Below the pieces are notes generated by a model. It did not search any database and had not been told where the DNA came from. It saw nothing but the letters and a program-made list of their open reading frames with translations. Both the position numbers and the translations under genes were made by a program. Shown here one piece after another: positions 36,046 to 44,769 of a stretch of 64,000 nucleotides of DNA; position 1 is the first letter of the stretch, and each line of letters opens with the position of its first letter. The DNA lies in contig NZ_JACOMF010000007.1 in NCBI RefSeq assembly GCF_014283215.1, forward strand, positions 124,001 through 188,000. Reading direction: 5' to 3'. The stretch comes from Siccirubricoccus deserti. Its GTDB lineage: Bacteria; Pseudomonadota; Alphaproteobacteria; Acetobacterales; Acetobacteraceae.

Positions 36046-37680
36046 CTACAGGCTGATCGGCGTCAGGTCCTGGAACCAGCTTTGCGCCTGGACGAAGCCC
36101 TTCACCTGCCGGCTCATCGCGCGCGGGTTCATGTCATGCGCGACGAAGAGGAACAGCGCGTCATCCAGCACCTTGTCGTGCAGCTGCTTGATCAGCGCAT
36201 CCTGCGCGGCGGTTTCGAAGGTCTGGTAGATGCGCTCGATGATGGCGTCGTAGCCCGGGTCGTTCAGGTAGCCCCAGTTGTTGGCGCGCGGCGGGACCAG
36301 ATCCGACTTCAGCAGGCGGATCATCGCGGTATAGGGATCGAGCGCGGTGTAGCTGACATTGATCGCATCGCAGCCGCGCACCGCCGGCACTCCGGCGCCC
36401 TCGCGCCAGGTCGAGAGCAGGGTGTTCCACTCGAACACCTCGAAGGTGATCTCGATGCCGACGTCCTTGAGCTGCTGCTGCAGCGCCTCGTTCATCGCCA
36501 GCACCTGCATCTGGCCCGAGCCGGAGGCGGAGATGGCGACCTTGGTACGCAGCGGCGTGCGCGGGGTGATGCCGGCTGCCGTCAGCAGCTTGCGGGCGGC
36601 GGCGGCGTCATAGGCTAGCCGGGGGCTGCGCACCGGGTTCCACGGGCCACCGACCGGCACCAGTCCGCCGCCTTCCAGCATGGTGCCCGCGAGCATGCCC
36701 TTCATCGCCTCCCGGTCGATCGCCAAGTTGGCGGCGCGGCGGACGCGAATGTCGCGCCAGGGCGAACCGTCACGCAGCGAGAAATGCCAGGTCCAGTTGT
36801 GGCCATACTGGTTGGTGACGATCTGGAAGCCGGCCTGGCGCAGCGAGGGGATGGAGTCGGGCGGCGGCGCCTCGATGAAATCCACCTGGCTGGAGCGCAG
36901 CGCGGCGACCCTTGTATTGGCCTCAGGCAGCGGGATCAGCGTGACCCGGCCAAGCTTGGGGATGCGGCGGGCCTCCCAGTGGTCGGGGTTGCGGACCAGC
37001 ACGGCGCGCTCGCGGAAACTGAAGCTCTCCAGCTTGAAGGGGCCGGTGCCGACCGGCTGGTTCAGCATCCTGTCGTTGTCGCGGCCGGCGGCCTCCCAGG
37101 CGCCGCGATGGGTGATGCCGACCCAGGTGGCGCCATAGGGCACCATGCTGTCCACCACGCTGGTCTCGATGACGAAGATCCGTGGCCCCTCGGCATACCA
37201 CCTGGAAATGGTCGGCATGCGGCTGCGCACCTGGGCGGAGCCGCGCGCATCGTAATGCGGCGCGTCGTTCTTGAAGCAACGGTCATAGGAGAAGGCGATA
37301 TCCTCGGCGTCCAGGATCTTGCCGTCATGGAACTTCACGCCCTCGCGGATGGTGAAGATCCAGCGTTTCGGATCGGCCGGATCGGTGTGCCATTCGGTGG
37401 CGAGGCCGGGGCGGAGCGGCGCCGGCCGGTCGCTGACCGAAAGGTCCCAGGCGACCAGATGGTCGTAGAGGGTGATGCCCATGAAGCGATGCCCCTCGGC
37501 GCCCTGGTCCGGCATGCCGTTCGGCAGCGGCACGGCACTGGCGGTCATGCCGATGCGGAGATTGGTGCCGGGGGTGCCCTGAGCGAGGGCGAGGTCCCAG
37601 GGGAGTGTCGCTTGCAGCATTCCCGCCGTGGCGAGGCTGCCGAGCAGGCCGCGGCGGCCGATGGTCATGGTCATGGTCAT
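36046..37680 (-). CDS. ABC transporter substrate-binding protein, family 5 (oligopeptide/dipeptide type)
   Basis: 544 aa from ATG 37680, with GGAG 11 nt upstream; further ATG codons form an ATG-ACC repeat. A Tat-like signal (GRRGLLGSLATAGMLQ) predicts periplasmic location. Family signature ITLYDHLVAWDLSVSD, then GLATEWHTDPADPKRWIFTIREGVKFHDG, is clear, as is NQPVGTGPFKLESF. No permease or ATPase lies beside it, so it is an orphan. Such solitary binding proteins are common in this family of bacteria. A truncated paralogue lies at 23084. Confidence 0.88.
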   Translation of the reverse strand: MTMTMTIGRRGLLGSLATAGMLQATLPWDLALAQGTPGTNLRIGMTASAVPLPNGMPDQGAEGHRFMGITLYDHLVAWDLSVSDRPAPLRPGLATEWHTDPADPKRWIFTIREGVKFHDGKILDAEDIAFSYDRCFKNDAPHYDARGSAQVRSRMPTISRWYAEGPRIFVIETSVVDSMVPYGATWVGITHRGAWEAAGRDNDRMLNQPVGTGPFKLESFSFRERAVLVRNPDHWEARRIPKLGRVTLIPLPEANTRVAALRSSQVDFIEAPPPDSIPSLRQAGFQIVTNQYGHNWTWHFSLRDGSPWRDIRVRRAANLAIDREAMKGMLAGTMLEGGGLVPVGGPWNPVRSPRLAYDAAAARKLLTAAGITPRTPLRTKVAISASGSGQMQVLAMNEALQQQLKDVGIEITFEVFEWNTLLSTWREGAGVPAVRGCDAINVSYTALDPYTAMIRLLKSDLVPPRANNWGYLNDPGYDAIIERIYQTFETAAQDALIKQLHDKVLDDALFLFVAHDMNPRAMSRQVKGFVQAQSWFQDLTPISL

Positions 37681-37926
37681 GGTCGGGCAGTCTCCGGTTG
37701 GGGTCATGGTGAGCGGCGCGGGATCGGGACCTGCGGTCCAGCATCCAGGATCGCGCCTGGATGCAGCCCTTCAGCCGCGCGCCGAGGTCATGGGCGACGA
37801 GGCGTGCCGAGGCCTGCTCGGACAAGGTTGCGACCGCACCGGAGAGCGGGATGCGACGGGTCAGGCGGTTGCACAGCACGACCTCCTCATGGCCAGGACG
37901 AGCAAGACTAAGGTCATGATTTTTAT

Positions 37927-37964
37927 TTAGGCAAATTGCAATTTTCGTCTATATTTTAGCCTAA
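37927..37964. promoter_or_regulatory. Nested palindromes between divergent binding-protein genes
   Basis: A perfect 12-bp palindrome AAATTGCAATTT at 37933-37944 is flanked by an inverted repeat TTAGGC (37927-37932) and GCCTAA (37959-37964). The block is the only AT-rich patch between the family 5 binding-protein gene (minus) and the branched-chain-type gene (plus). It is a plausible operator/promoter for one or both. Binding factor unknown. Confidence 0.4.
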
Positions 37965-38079
37965 TTGTGGCAGTGTTTGCTCATATTTTGGTCTGTTCCG
38001 GCCGTGGTCCACTGCTCCTGCCGAGGCAGCGCCGGATTGCGCGCAGGTCAGAACGCTGCTCCGCTCCGCCTGCTGTTTG

Positions 38080-38116
38080 CAGAGTGGATTCACATCCCTC
38101 CGCGATCCGCTCTAGG
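38080..38116 (-). repeat. Partial interspersed intergenic repeat, copy 3
   Basis: On the minus strand CCTAGAGCGGATCGCGGAGGGATGTGAATCC, the 5' portion of the repeat family shared with 13982-14071. The hairpin half is missing here. It lies 51 bp upstream of the next gene. Confidence 0.5.
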
Positions 38117-38166
38117 CTCGGCCGGAAGGCGGGCCGCGAATGGCCGGCCGATCAGGGAGTTCGTCC

Positions 38167-39393
38167 ATGCGCCTGACCCGCCGCGCGGCCCTCGCCACGG
38201 CCGCCAGCCTGCTGCCCTTGCCGACGCTGCTTGCCCAGACCGCCGAGCCGATCCGCATTGGCGTGCTGACCGATCTTGCCGGCCCCTACCGCGACGTCAC
38301 CGGCCCCACCTCCGTCGCCTGCGTCCGACAGGCCGTGGAGGAGTTCACCGCGCAGAATCCGGACATTCGCGTCGAGGTCATCGTCGCCGATCACCAGAAC
38401 AAGCCGGATGTCGGCATCAACACCGTGCGGCAGTGGTTCGACCAGCGCGGCGTGGATCTGGTGACCGACGTTGGCAACAGCGCCATCGCCCTTGGCATCA
38501 ACCCGATCTGCGTCGAGAAGGATCGCATCCACCTCAACGCCTCCGCCGGCACCTCGGACCTCACCGGGCGGGCCTGCACGCCGAACAGCCTGCACTGGTC
38601 CTACGACACCTGGTGCCTGTCCAATACCTCCGGCACGGCGCTGACGCGGATGGGCGGCGACAGCTGGTACTTCATCACCGCTGACTACGCCTTCGGCCAT
38701 GCGGTTGAGCGCGACACCAACCGCTTCATCGAGGCCGCCGGCGGGAAGATGATTGGCGCCTCCCGCTATCCCTTCCCGCAAACCACCGATTTCTCCGCCT
38801 TCCTGCTGCAGGCGCAGGCATCGCGCGCCAAGGTGCTCGGCCTTGCCATGGCGGGCGACGACCTGATCAACTGCGTGAAGCAGGCGCAGGAATTCGGACT
38901 GACCCGCAGCATGCGCCTGGCCGCCATCATCGGCTCCATCACCGGCGTGGTCGCGGCGGGGCTGCCGACCATGCAGGGAATGTACATCGCCGAAACCTTC
39001 TGGTGGGACATGGATGAGCGGACCCGCGCCTTCACTGCCCGGGTGCGGTCGAAGCTGCCGGCCAATGTCTGGCCGAACTACGTGCACGCCGCCAACTACT
39101 CCGGCGTGCTGCACTACCTGAAGGCGGTGAAGGAGATGGGCGTTGCCCGGGCCAAGGCCAGCGGGCGGGAGGTGGTGGCGCAGATGAAGCGCATGCCGAC
39201 CGACGACGACGCCTTCGGCCGCGGCACCATTCGCGAGGACGGCCGCAAGATCCACCCGGCCTACCTGCTGCAGGTGAAGAAGCCCGACGAAAGCCGCTAC
39301 CCCGGCGACGTCTACACCCTGGCCGCCACCGTGCCGGGCGAGCAGGCCTTCCGCCCGCTCAGCGAGGGCGGCTGCCCGATGGTGCGAAGCTGA
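38167..39393 (+). CDS. ABC transporter substrate-binding protein, branched-chain amino acid type
   Basis: 408 aa from ATG 38167, with GGGAG upstream. A twin-arginine signal (TRRAALATAASLLPLPTLLA) is followed by the Peripla_BP_6 fold: RIGVLTDLAGPYRDVTGPTS, then AVEEFTAQNPDIRVEVIVADHQNKPDVG and DSWYFITADYAFGHAVERD. No permeases or ATPases lie nearby, so it is an orphan binding protein. The ligand is unknown: in this fold it may be amino acids, amides or aromatic acids. Confidence 0.87.
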   Translation: MRLTRRAALATAASLLPLPTLLAQTAEPIRIGVLTDLAGPYRDVTGPTSVACVRQAVEEFTAQNPDIRVEVIVADHQNKPDVGINTVRQWFDQRGVDLVTDVGNSAIALGINPICVEKDRIHLNASAGTSDLTGRACTPNSLHWSYDTWCLSNTSGTALTRMGGDSWYFITADYAFGHAVERDTNRFIEAAGGKMIGASRYPFPQTTDFSAFLLQAQASRAKVLGLAMAGDDLINCVKQAQEFGLTRSMRLAAIIGSITGVVAAGLPTMQGMYIAETFWWDMDERTRAFTARVRSKLPANVWPNYVHAANYSGVLHYLKAVKEMGVARAKASGREVVAQMKRMPTDDDAFGRGTIREDGRKIHPAYLLQVKKPDESRYPGDVYTLAATVPGEQAFRPLSEGGCPMVRS

Positions 39394-39464
39394 CCGGTTG
39401 ACGGATAGCCCGGCATGACGGCAGGCCCCTTCCTACCTGTGTAGGGCCGAACGGAAGGACCATC

Positions 39465-39776
39465 ATGCCGAGGACGATCAATGCCGAGCGCCAGTTGCTG
39501 ACCGAGGCGGAATTCGCCGCGGTGGCGCAAAGCCACCATCCGGCGATCCGCGCCCTGGACACGGCGGCGCTGGCTGCGCTCGAGCAGCAGCTGACGGAAA
39601 TGCACGACCGGGCGCGCGACCTGATCCGCCAGCGCCGCCGCGACCTGCGCGGCAAGGCCGTGGCGCCCGGTACCGGCCCGGCCCCGGCCGAGCCGGCCCT
39701 GCCGATGAAGAAGCAGGCCTTCGCCGCCGCGCTGAAGCGGGTGGCGCGGGAGCAGGCGCGGCGGGTGGAGGGGTGA
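39465..39776 (+). CDS. Conserved small helical protein
   Basis: 103 aa, with GGAAGGA just upstream of ATG 39465. It has charged helices with an EEL-type pattern (LEQQLTEMHDRARDLIRQRRRDLRGKAV) and a conserved ending (KKQAFAAALKRVAREQARR). Such short basic proteins occur widely in alphaproteobacteria without an assigned role. No domain with a known function was recognised. Confidence 0.7.
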   Translation: MPRTINAERQLLTEAEFAAVAQSHHPAIRALDTAALAALEQQLTEMHDRARDLIRQRRRDLRGKAVAPGTGPAPAEPALPMKKQAFAAALKRVAREQARRVEG

Positions 39777-39853
39777 AGGCCCTGCCTTCAACGGCGCCAC
39801 CTGGATCAGCCTCGGCCATGCGGTCCCACTCGGATGCGGACCGCCTGTAAGCT

Positions 39854-39882
39854 CAAGGGTTCCAAGAGCCCTTCGGCCCTTG
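39854..39882. terminator. Stem-loop between convergent genes
   Basis: CAAGGG and CCCTTG (39854-39859 / 39877-39882) enclose an inner pairing CCAAG..CTTGG-like region. It lies in the 150-bp gap between the small protein gene and isocitrate dehydrogenase. No T-run. Probably the end of both transcripts. Confidence 0.35.
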
Positions 39883-39927
39883 GGATGGGGAGCGCGAGGG
39901 AAGCAATGCTCCCCTCGCCATCGCACC

Positions 39928-41391
39928 TCAGGCCACGCTGTAGCCCGCCACCCCATCGAAGCGCTGCAACGTCTCCAGGTGCATCCAGCGGTACTCGCGG
40001 CCGATGCGTTGCAGCAGATCGGTGATCGCCGTCGTCGCATCGCCCTCGGGCGGCGTACGGAACAGGAAGCGGGCACGGAACTGGTCGACCAGGAAGCTAT
40101 GGCCGCCGGTCGCCGGCCAGACCTGCGCGCCGCGGGAGCCGATCGCCGTCAGGGTGAAGGCGCTGCCTTCCGCCATCGCGGCCAGGCTGCCGCCGATGGT
40201 CTCCGGATCCTGGTCGGTCTCGATAAAGACATCGACGCCGGCCATCTCGCGGCTTGCGACGGCCCGGGACCAGGTGACCTGCGGCCATTGCCGCAGCGCG
40301 ATGGGGCGGTATTCCCGCGCCGGCACCAGCGCACTCTCCCGCCCCAGATTGGCGATGACCCGGTCGACGAAGGCTCCGGTGGAGGCGCCCGGCCCCTCCC
40401 GCGCGATGTCGCCGGTCAGTTCCCTGCCCTCTTCCAGCGTCACGTAGAGCGCATGCTCCACCCGCCGCGCGGTGGCGAAATCGCCGATGTGGCGCAGCAT
40501 CATCAGCGAGGAGAGCAGCAGCGCCGTCGGATTGGCGAGCCCTTTGCCGGCGATCTGCGGTGCCGAGCCGTGCACCGCCTCGAACATCGCCACCCGGTCG
40601 CCGAGGTTCGCCGAAGGCGCCACCCCGAGCCCGCCGACCAGCCCGGCGGCCAGGTCGGAGAGGATGTCGCCGTTCATGTTGGTCATCACCACGACATCGA
40701 ATTGCTCGGGCCGGATGACCATCTGGTGGGCGCAGTTATCGACGATCATGTGCTCGTGCTGCAGCGCCGGGTGTTCCATCAGCACCCGTTCGCCGACCCG
40801 CTTCAGCATGCCCTCGGTCAGCTTCATGATATTCGCCTTGGTGGCGACCGTCACCTTGCGCCGCCCCTCCGCCGCGGCCAGCGCCGCCGCCAGCCCAACG
40901 ATGCGCTCGCAGCCAGGCTCGGTGATCAGCTTCAGGCCCAGCGCGACGCCGGGGGTCTGCATGTATTCGATGCCGGCGTAGAGATCCTCGACATTCTCCC
41001 GCACCACGACGAAGTCGATGCCGCGGCCGCTGAAGGGCGTGCGGATGCCGGGCAGTTCCCGCACCGGGCGGATGTTGCCGTACATCTCGAAGGTCTTGCG
41101 CAGCGCCACATTGGCCGAGGTCTCGCCGTAGCCGACCGGGGTTTCCAGCGGGCCCTTCAGCGCCACGCCGTTACGCTCGATGCTGTCCAGCGTCTCGCGC
41201 GGGGCGCCGCTGGCGATGCCGCGGCGGAAGGCCTCGGCGCCGGCCAGCGCCTCCTCCCACTCCAGCCGGGCGCCGGCGGCGTCCAGCACCTGACGGGTGG
41301 CACGCATCACCTCAGGTCCGATCCCGTCGCCAGGGATGGCGGTGACCCGGGCCTTGGTCCGGCTTCCCGGGGGCGTCGCGGGATCCGGCAT
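39928..41391 (-). CDS. icd: NADP-dependent isocitrate dehydrogenase, long (C-terminally extended) form
   Basis: 487 aa from ATG 41391, chosen for AAGGA upstream; an ATG at 41409 would add six residues. The isocitrate/isopropylmalate fold begins VTAIPGDGIGPEVM. Substrate and metal segments: LKGPLETPVGYGETSANVALRK, FVVVRENVEDLYAGIE, MTNMNGDILSDLAAGLVGGLG and FEAVHGSAPQIAGKG. The extra C-terminal domain of about 130 aa resembles that of Thermus/Rickettsia-type enzymes. Oxidatively decarboxylates isocitrate in the TCA cycle. Confidence 0.88.
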   Translation of the reverse strand: MPDPATPPGSRTKARVTAIPGDGIGPEVMRATRQVLDAAGARLEWEEALAGAEAFRRGIASGAPRETLDSIERNGVALKGPLETPVGYGETSANVALRKTFEMYGNIRPVRELPGIRTPFSGRGIDFVVVRENVEDLYAGIEYMQTPGVALGLKLITEPGCERIVGLAAALAAAEGRRKVTVATKANIMKLTEGMLKRVGERVLMEHPALQHEHMIVDNCAHQMVIRPEQFDVVVMTNMNGDILSDLAAGLVGGLGVAPSANLGDRVAMFEAVHGSAPQIAGKGLANPTALLLSSLMMLRHIGDFATARRVEHALYVTLEEGRELTGDIAREGPGASTGAFVDRVIANLGRESALVPAREYRPIALRQWPQVTWSRAVASREMAGVDVFIETDQDPETIGGSLAAMAEGSAFTLTAIGSRGAQVWPATGGHSFLVDQFRARFLFRTPPEGDATTAITDLLQRIGREYRWMHLETLQRFDGVAGYSVA

Positions 41392-41624
41392 CCTGTCCTT
41401 CAGGGGCATTCTTCAGCTTTCATGTTGCGCTGCAGCGTATATTACCAGCCCGGTCGGCGCTTCGCACCTTCCAAGCGCCGTTCCGGCCCCGGCGGTCGCG
41501 CCGCGCAGGCCGACCATGACGCAACGCGGCTGGCCATGCCGGGATTTGATCCGGGGCAGTGGCGTCGCCCGCGGCAGGCGCGCGTTGTTGCGGCACTGCT
41601 CCATGTCCCGGGAGTGCAGAGCCG

Positions 41625-42212
41625 ATGCCTCTTACCCACCTTGCTGCGCTGCCACTCGTTGCGCTGCTGCTCTTCCCGCTGCCGCTGGGGGCGCAGGAAC
41701 GCGCCACCGGCACTGTCACCATCGACCGCCCGCCGCCCGAGCCGCGCGGCGCGGTGCTGACCCGGCCGGACGGCAGCACGGTGGAAGTGCCCCGCGGCGG
41801 CGGCTTCGAGATCTCCGGCGCCAATGTGGTGGTGGAGCGCGAGACGGCGCGCGGCACCACCCTGACCGTGCAGAACGACGTGCTGTTCGACTTCGACAAG
41901 GATGAACTGCGGCCAGAGGCGGCGCAGGCGCTTGGCCGCGTCGCCGAGATCATCCGCCAGCGCCAACCGCGTGCGGTGCTGGTGATCGGCCACACCGACA
42001 GCATGGGCGCCGATGCCTACAATGACGCGCTGTCGCGCCGCCGGGCGGAAGCGGTGCAGGCCTGGCTGGCGGCGCAGGGCGGCGCGCTGCCACCGCTGCG
42101 GGTGGAAGGCCGCGGCGAGCGCGAGCCGGTGGCGCCCAACATCGTCGACGGCCGCGACAACCCGGAGGGGCGGCAGGCGAACCGCCGGGTGGAGGTGCTG
42201 CTGGAGCGATGA
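41625..42212 (+). CDS. OmpA-family outer-membrane/periplasmic protein
   Basis: 195 aa from ATG 41625, with a Sec signal (LAALPLVALLLFPLPLGAQ). The C-terminal OmpA peptidoglycan-binding domain is complete: LFDFDKDELRPEAAQALGRVAE, VIGHTDSMGADAYNDALSRRRAEAV and GRDNPEGRQANRRVEV. It lacks the N-terminal beta barrel of true OmpA, so it is a periplasmic peptidoglycan-associated protein. Convergent with the CHAP gene (15-bp gap). Confidence 0.88.
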   Translation: MPLTHLAALPLVALLLFPLPLGAQERATGTVTIDRPPPEPRGAVLTRPDGSTVEVPRGGGFEISGANVVVERETARGTTLTVQNDVLFDFDKDELRPEAAQALGRVAEIIRQRQPRAVLVIGHTDSMGADAYNDALSRRRAEAVQAWLAAQGGALPPLRVEGRGEREPVAPNIVDGRDNPEGRQANRRVEVLLER

Positions 42213-42227
42213 TGCGGGCCGCCGGGG

Positions 42228-42728
42228 CTATGCCGCCACCCCATGGATGAACCCATAGGCGGGGTAGGCGCTGCTGCCGTAGCCATTGACCCGCGGATAC
42301 CAGACCCGCAGCAGCGACCAGTCGTTGCGTGGCGAGACATCTGCCACCGGCTGGTCCCGCGCGACCCGTCCCTTGGCGGCACCGGAGGCCCAATTCGCAT
42401 GGTCCACCCGGATCTCCCGGGTCGAGACCACCTGCGACACCACCGCCAGGTGCCCCTGCGGCAAGCGGGCGGTCCGCATCAGCACCAGCACGCTGCCGGG
42501 CCGCGGCATGCGGTCGCGCCGGTACCGGCCGGCCGCGGCCTCCCACCACTGCCAGGCGTCACCGCGCAGGGCCAAGCCGCTGCGGTCGCGGGCATAGGGC
42601 ACGCAGGACAGGTCGGCACCGCCGGAGGAAGGCCGCGGCGGCACCCGGCGGGAGGTACCGCAGGCGCCCAGCAGCAGCGGAGCGAACAGCACCGACCGGC
42701 GCAGATGGTGCGGTAGCTCCCCCCGCAT
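42228..42728 (-). CDS. CHAP-domain lipoprotein (probable peptidoglycan amidase)
   Basis: 166 aa from ATG 42728; the frame extends 24 codons upstream. A lipobox (LLLGAC) gives a predicted lipidated Cys at about residue 23. The CHAP domain has catalytic Cys in DLSCVPYARDRSG and His in GHLAVVSQVV, followed by an Asn in VDHANWASG. Likely an outer-membrane-anchored murein hydrolase. Neighbours are other small envelope proteins. Confidence 0.8.
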   Translation of the reverse strand: MRGELPHHLRRSVLFAPLLLGACGTSRRVPPRPSSGGADLSCVPYARDRSGLALRGDAWQWWEAAAGRYRRDRMPRPGSVLVLMRTARLPQGHLAVVSQVVSTREIRVDHANWASGAAKGRVARDQPVADVSPRNDWSLLRVWYPRVNGYGSSAYPAYGFIHGVAA

Positions 42729-42979
42729 TGCCCCGAACCCCTCCCCTGCCCCCGACGATGCCTGCCAAACTACCACCTGCTGAAATGAAATGGCAGCCAA
42801 AATCGAATGTTGCCAGCAGGTTGCAGAAAGATACTGTTACGCCATGCGCAGACACTCGCATAGCTTCACCGAGTGTGCTGAAACGGCGACCGCAGGCGGA
42901 CCGTGCCTGGGTCGAATCATCCGCCCCCGCCGGGGCGGGAACGTCCCGGGTGTCCATCCCTGCCAGGAAGGGCATAGTG

Positions 42980-43534
42980 ATGACGGAATCGAAACCGCGG
43001 CCGAAGCGCCGCCTCGCCGCGGCGCCTGCCGCGCTGCTCCTCGGCGCAGCCTTGCTGCAGGCCTCGCCGGCCTTCGCCGTGCCGCGCTGCACCGCCGAAA
43101 GCGACCAGAGCGTGTTCGAGCTGGAGGCGCTGAAGACCGAACTGATGGTGGTCGCCACCACCTGCAAGCAGGAAGACCGCTACAACGCTTTCGTGCAGCG
43201 CTACCAGCCGACGCTGGCGCAGAACGGCCGGGCATTCGGGCAGTATTTCTCCCGCGTGCATGGCCGTGCCGGCCAGCGGCAGAACGACATCTTCATCACC
43301 AACCTGGCGAATGCCCGTTCGACCGAAGCGCACAAGCTCGGCAGCGACTATTGCCCACGCAACAGCGGGCTGTTCGCCGAGGTGATGTCGCTGACCGGCC
43401 CCTCCGACCTCGCGCCCTATGCCGCGGGCAAAGATCTGCTGGCCTCCGGCGTCACCGCCTGCGAGGGCGCCCCGGCGCCGCGCCCGGCGGCGTCGCGTCC
43501 GGCCGCCGCCCGCCGCACGGGCTCGGCACGATGA
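42980..43534 (+). CDS. Exported hypothetical protein with conserved cysteines
   Basis: 184 aa from ATG 42980, with AGGAAGGG 7 nt upstream; a much longer frame runs before it without homology. A Sec signal (LLLGAALLQASPAFA) precedes a helical domain with four cysteines (PRCTAES, TTCKQED, DYCPRNS, TACEGA) that could pair in the periplasm. The C-terminus is Ala/Pro/Arg-rich. Function not recognised. ATGA overlap with the next gene indicates coupling. Confidence 0.65.
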   Translation: MTESKPRPKRRLAAAPAALLLGAALLQASPAFAVPRCTAESDQSVFELEALKTELMVVATTCKQEDRYNAFVQRYQPTLAQNGRAFGQYFSRVHGRAGQRQNDIFITNLANARSTEAHKLGSDYCPRNSGLFAEVMSLTGPSDLAPYAAGKDLLASGVTACEGAPAPRPAASRPAAARRTGSAR

Positions 43535-44040
43535 GCCGGCGTCTGGTGCTGCCGCCCATGAAGCCCTGGTGCGCCCTCGCCCTGGCCGCCACCCTAGCCG
43601 CCTGCGCGCAGCCGCAGCAGCAAGCCGCTGCCCCGGCCACACGGATCTTCGCGACGGATCTGCAGGGCGCGGCGAAGAGCTGCACCGTGCCGCAGCAGGT
43701 GAGCCTCTCGCCCGACCGGCCAGCCGAGGTATCGATGACCGTCGGCAACGACGGCGGCTGGTGCGGCATCTCGGTCGCCCAGTCCGGGCCGAAGCCCTTC
43801 GATGCCGGGCTGGTGACGGCGCGGCCGGCAAACGGGCGGGTGCTGGTGCGCAAGGTCGGCGACCACACCCGGGTGGATTATTTCCCGAACCCGGCCTTCG
43901 GCGGCACGGATACCTTTGCGGTGCGGCTGCTGCCAGGCGGCGCGACGATGCGGGTCGCAGTGACGGTCAACTACACCCCGCCCCCGGCCCCGCCCGCACC
44001 CCCGGCCCCGCCGCCCCGGACCCCGGCGCGGCGGCGCTGA
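43531..44040 (+). CDS. Putative lipoprotein with Ig-like/cadherin-like domain
   Basis: 169 aa, ATGA overlap with the preceding gene. The N-terminal lipobox (LAATLAACAQ) suggests lipidation. The body has beta-strand-rich segments ending in PAFGGTDTFAVRLLPGGATMRVAVTVNYTP, which resembles tandem Ig-like extracellular domains of surface proteins. It ends in a Pro-rich tail (PPPAPPAPPAPPPRTP). Function unknown; secretion and surface location are inferred from motif only. Confidence 0.55.
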   Translation: MSRRLVLPPMKPWCALALAATLAACAQPQQQAAAPATRIFATDLQGAAKSCTVPQQVSLSPDRPAEVSMTVGNDGGWCGISVAQSGPKPFDAGLVTARPANGRVLVRKVGDHTRVDYFPNPAFGGTDTFAVRLLPGGATMRVAVTVNYTPPPAPPAPPAPPPRTPARRR

Positions 44041-44769
44041 GCCTCAGCGCGGGGGCGTTGCTCCCGTGCCCTTGCCGGGGAGATCGCCGTCTCCCCGGCC
44101 GCTTCGTACTACGGCCAAGCATGGTCACGGTGCGTCCGTCTGTGCCGATGAACTCGGTGGGTGCGCTGCTGGCGGCGTCTGCGCCAAGTAGACCAGTGAA
44201 GGGCGCGTCTGGCTTTGTCCTAAAAGCAACTCTCGATGGTCCAGCGGGTGCGGGCCACCCGGACCGAATTAGGCCAGTGTGATCGTCTCGGCCGCATGGG
44301 TCAGGCAGTAGGTGAGATCGGCTGGCTTGCTGATGCGACGCCGGACCAGCATGCGCGTCCGCCAGCCTCGCGCCGTGCCGGCGTGGCCGCCAAGCCTAGT
44401 GCGCGGTCTCTTGGGGCCGTCACCGGCGCTGAGCCGCTGCCCGGAGGTGGCTGCCAGCACATAGCCACGCTGCCATGCCCCGATGACATGCCGGAGGCGG
44501 CTGTCGGCGCCATGGCTGCTGTCACCAGCCACCCAGGCGCAGGGGACGCCGGCGGTGAAGGCCCGCTCCAGCATCGCCGGCCCAAGCTCGGGTTCGGTGG
44601 CGGCGGCTCCGCCTGGGCGAAGCGAGGCGCCATCCGCGCCGCCAGCCTATCCAAATCCCGCGACCAATAGGTCGCTGTCGCTATCGTTGTCATGGCCCAC
44701 CCCCCACCTGCAGGCCATGAGGCGCATACCCGGCTGTAGCACCGGTGCGGCGTTGGCCTCGTGGGGCGG
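44041..44769. other. Intergenic region largely occupied by a decayed IS element
   Basis: No intact gene in 730 bp. The part at 44215-44693 is a transposase remnant (see separate entry). The flanks 44041-44214 and 44694-44769 show no clear terminal inverted repeats and no coding signal. Confidence 0.5.
44215..44693 (-). pseudogene. IS701-like transposase remnant
   Basis: Three minus-strand fragments in different frames carry IS701-type transposase strings: an N-terminus MTTIATATYWSRDLDRLAARMAPRFAQ (44693 downwards), then LERAFTAGVPCAWVAGDSSHGADSRLRHVI with GYVLAATSGQRL and RMLVRRRISKPADLTYCLTHAA (44574-44269), then VRVARTRWTIESCF ending in a stop (about 44258-44217). The segment between the N-terminus and the mid-region is missing and frames are broken, so it is inactive. 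Mobile-element decay beside envelope genes is ordinary here. Confidence 0.72.
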
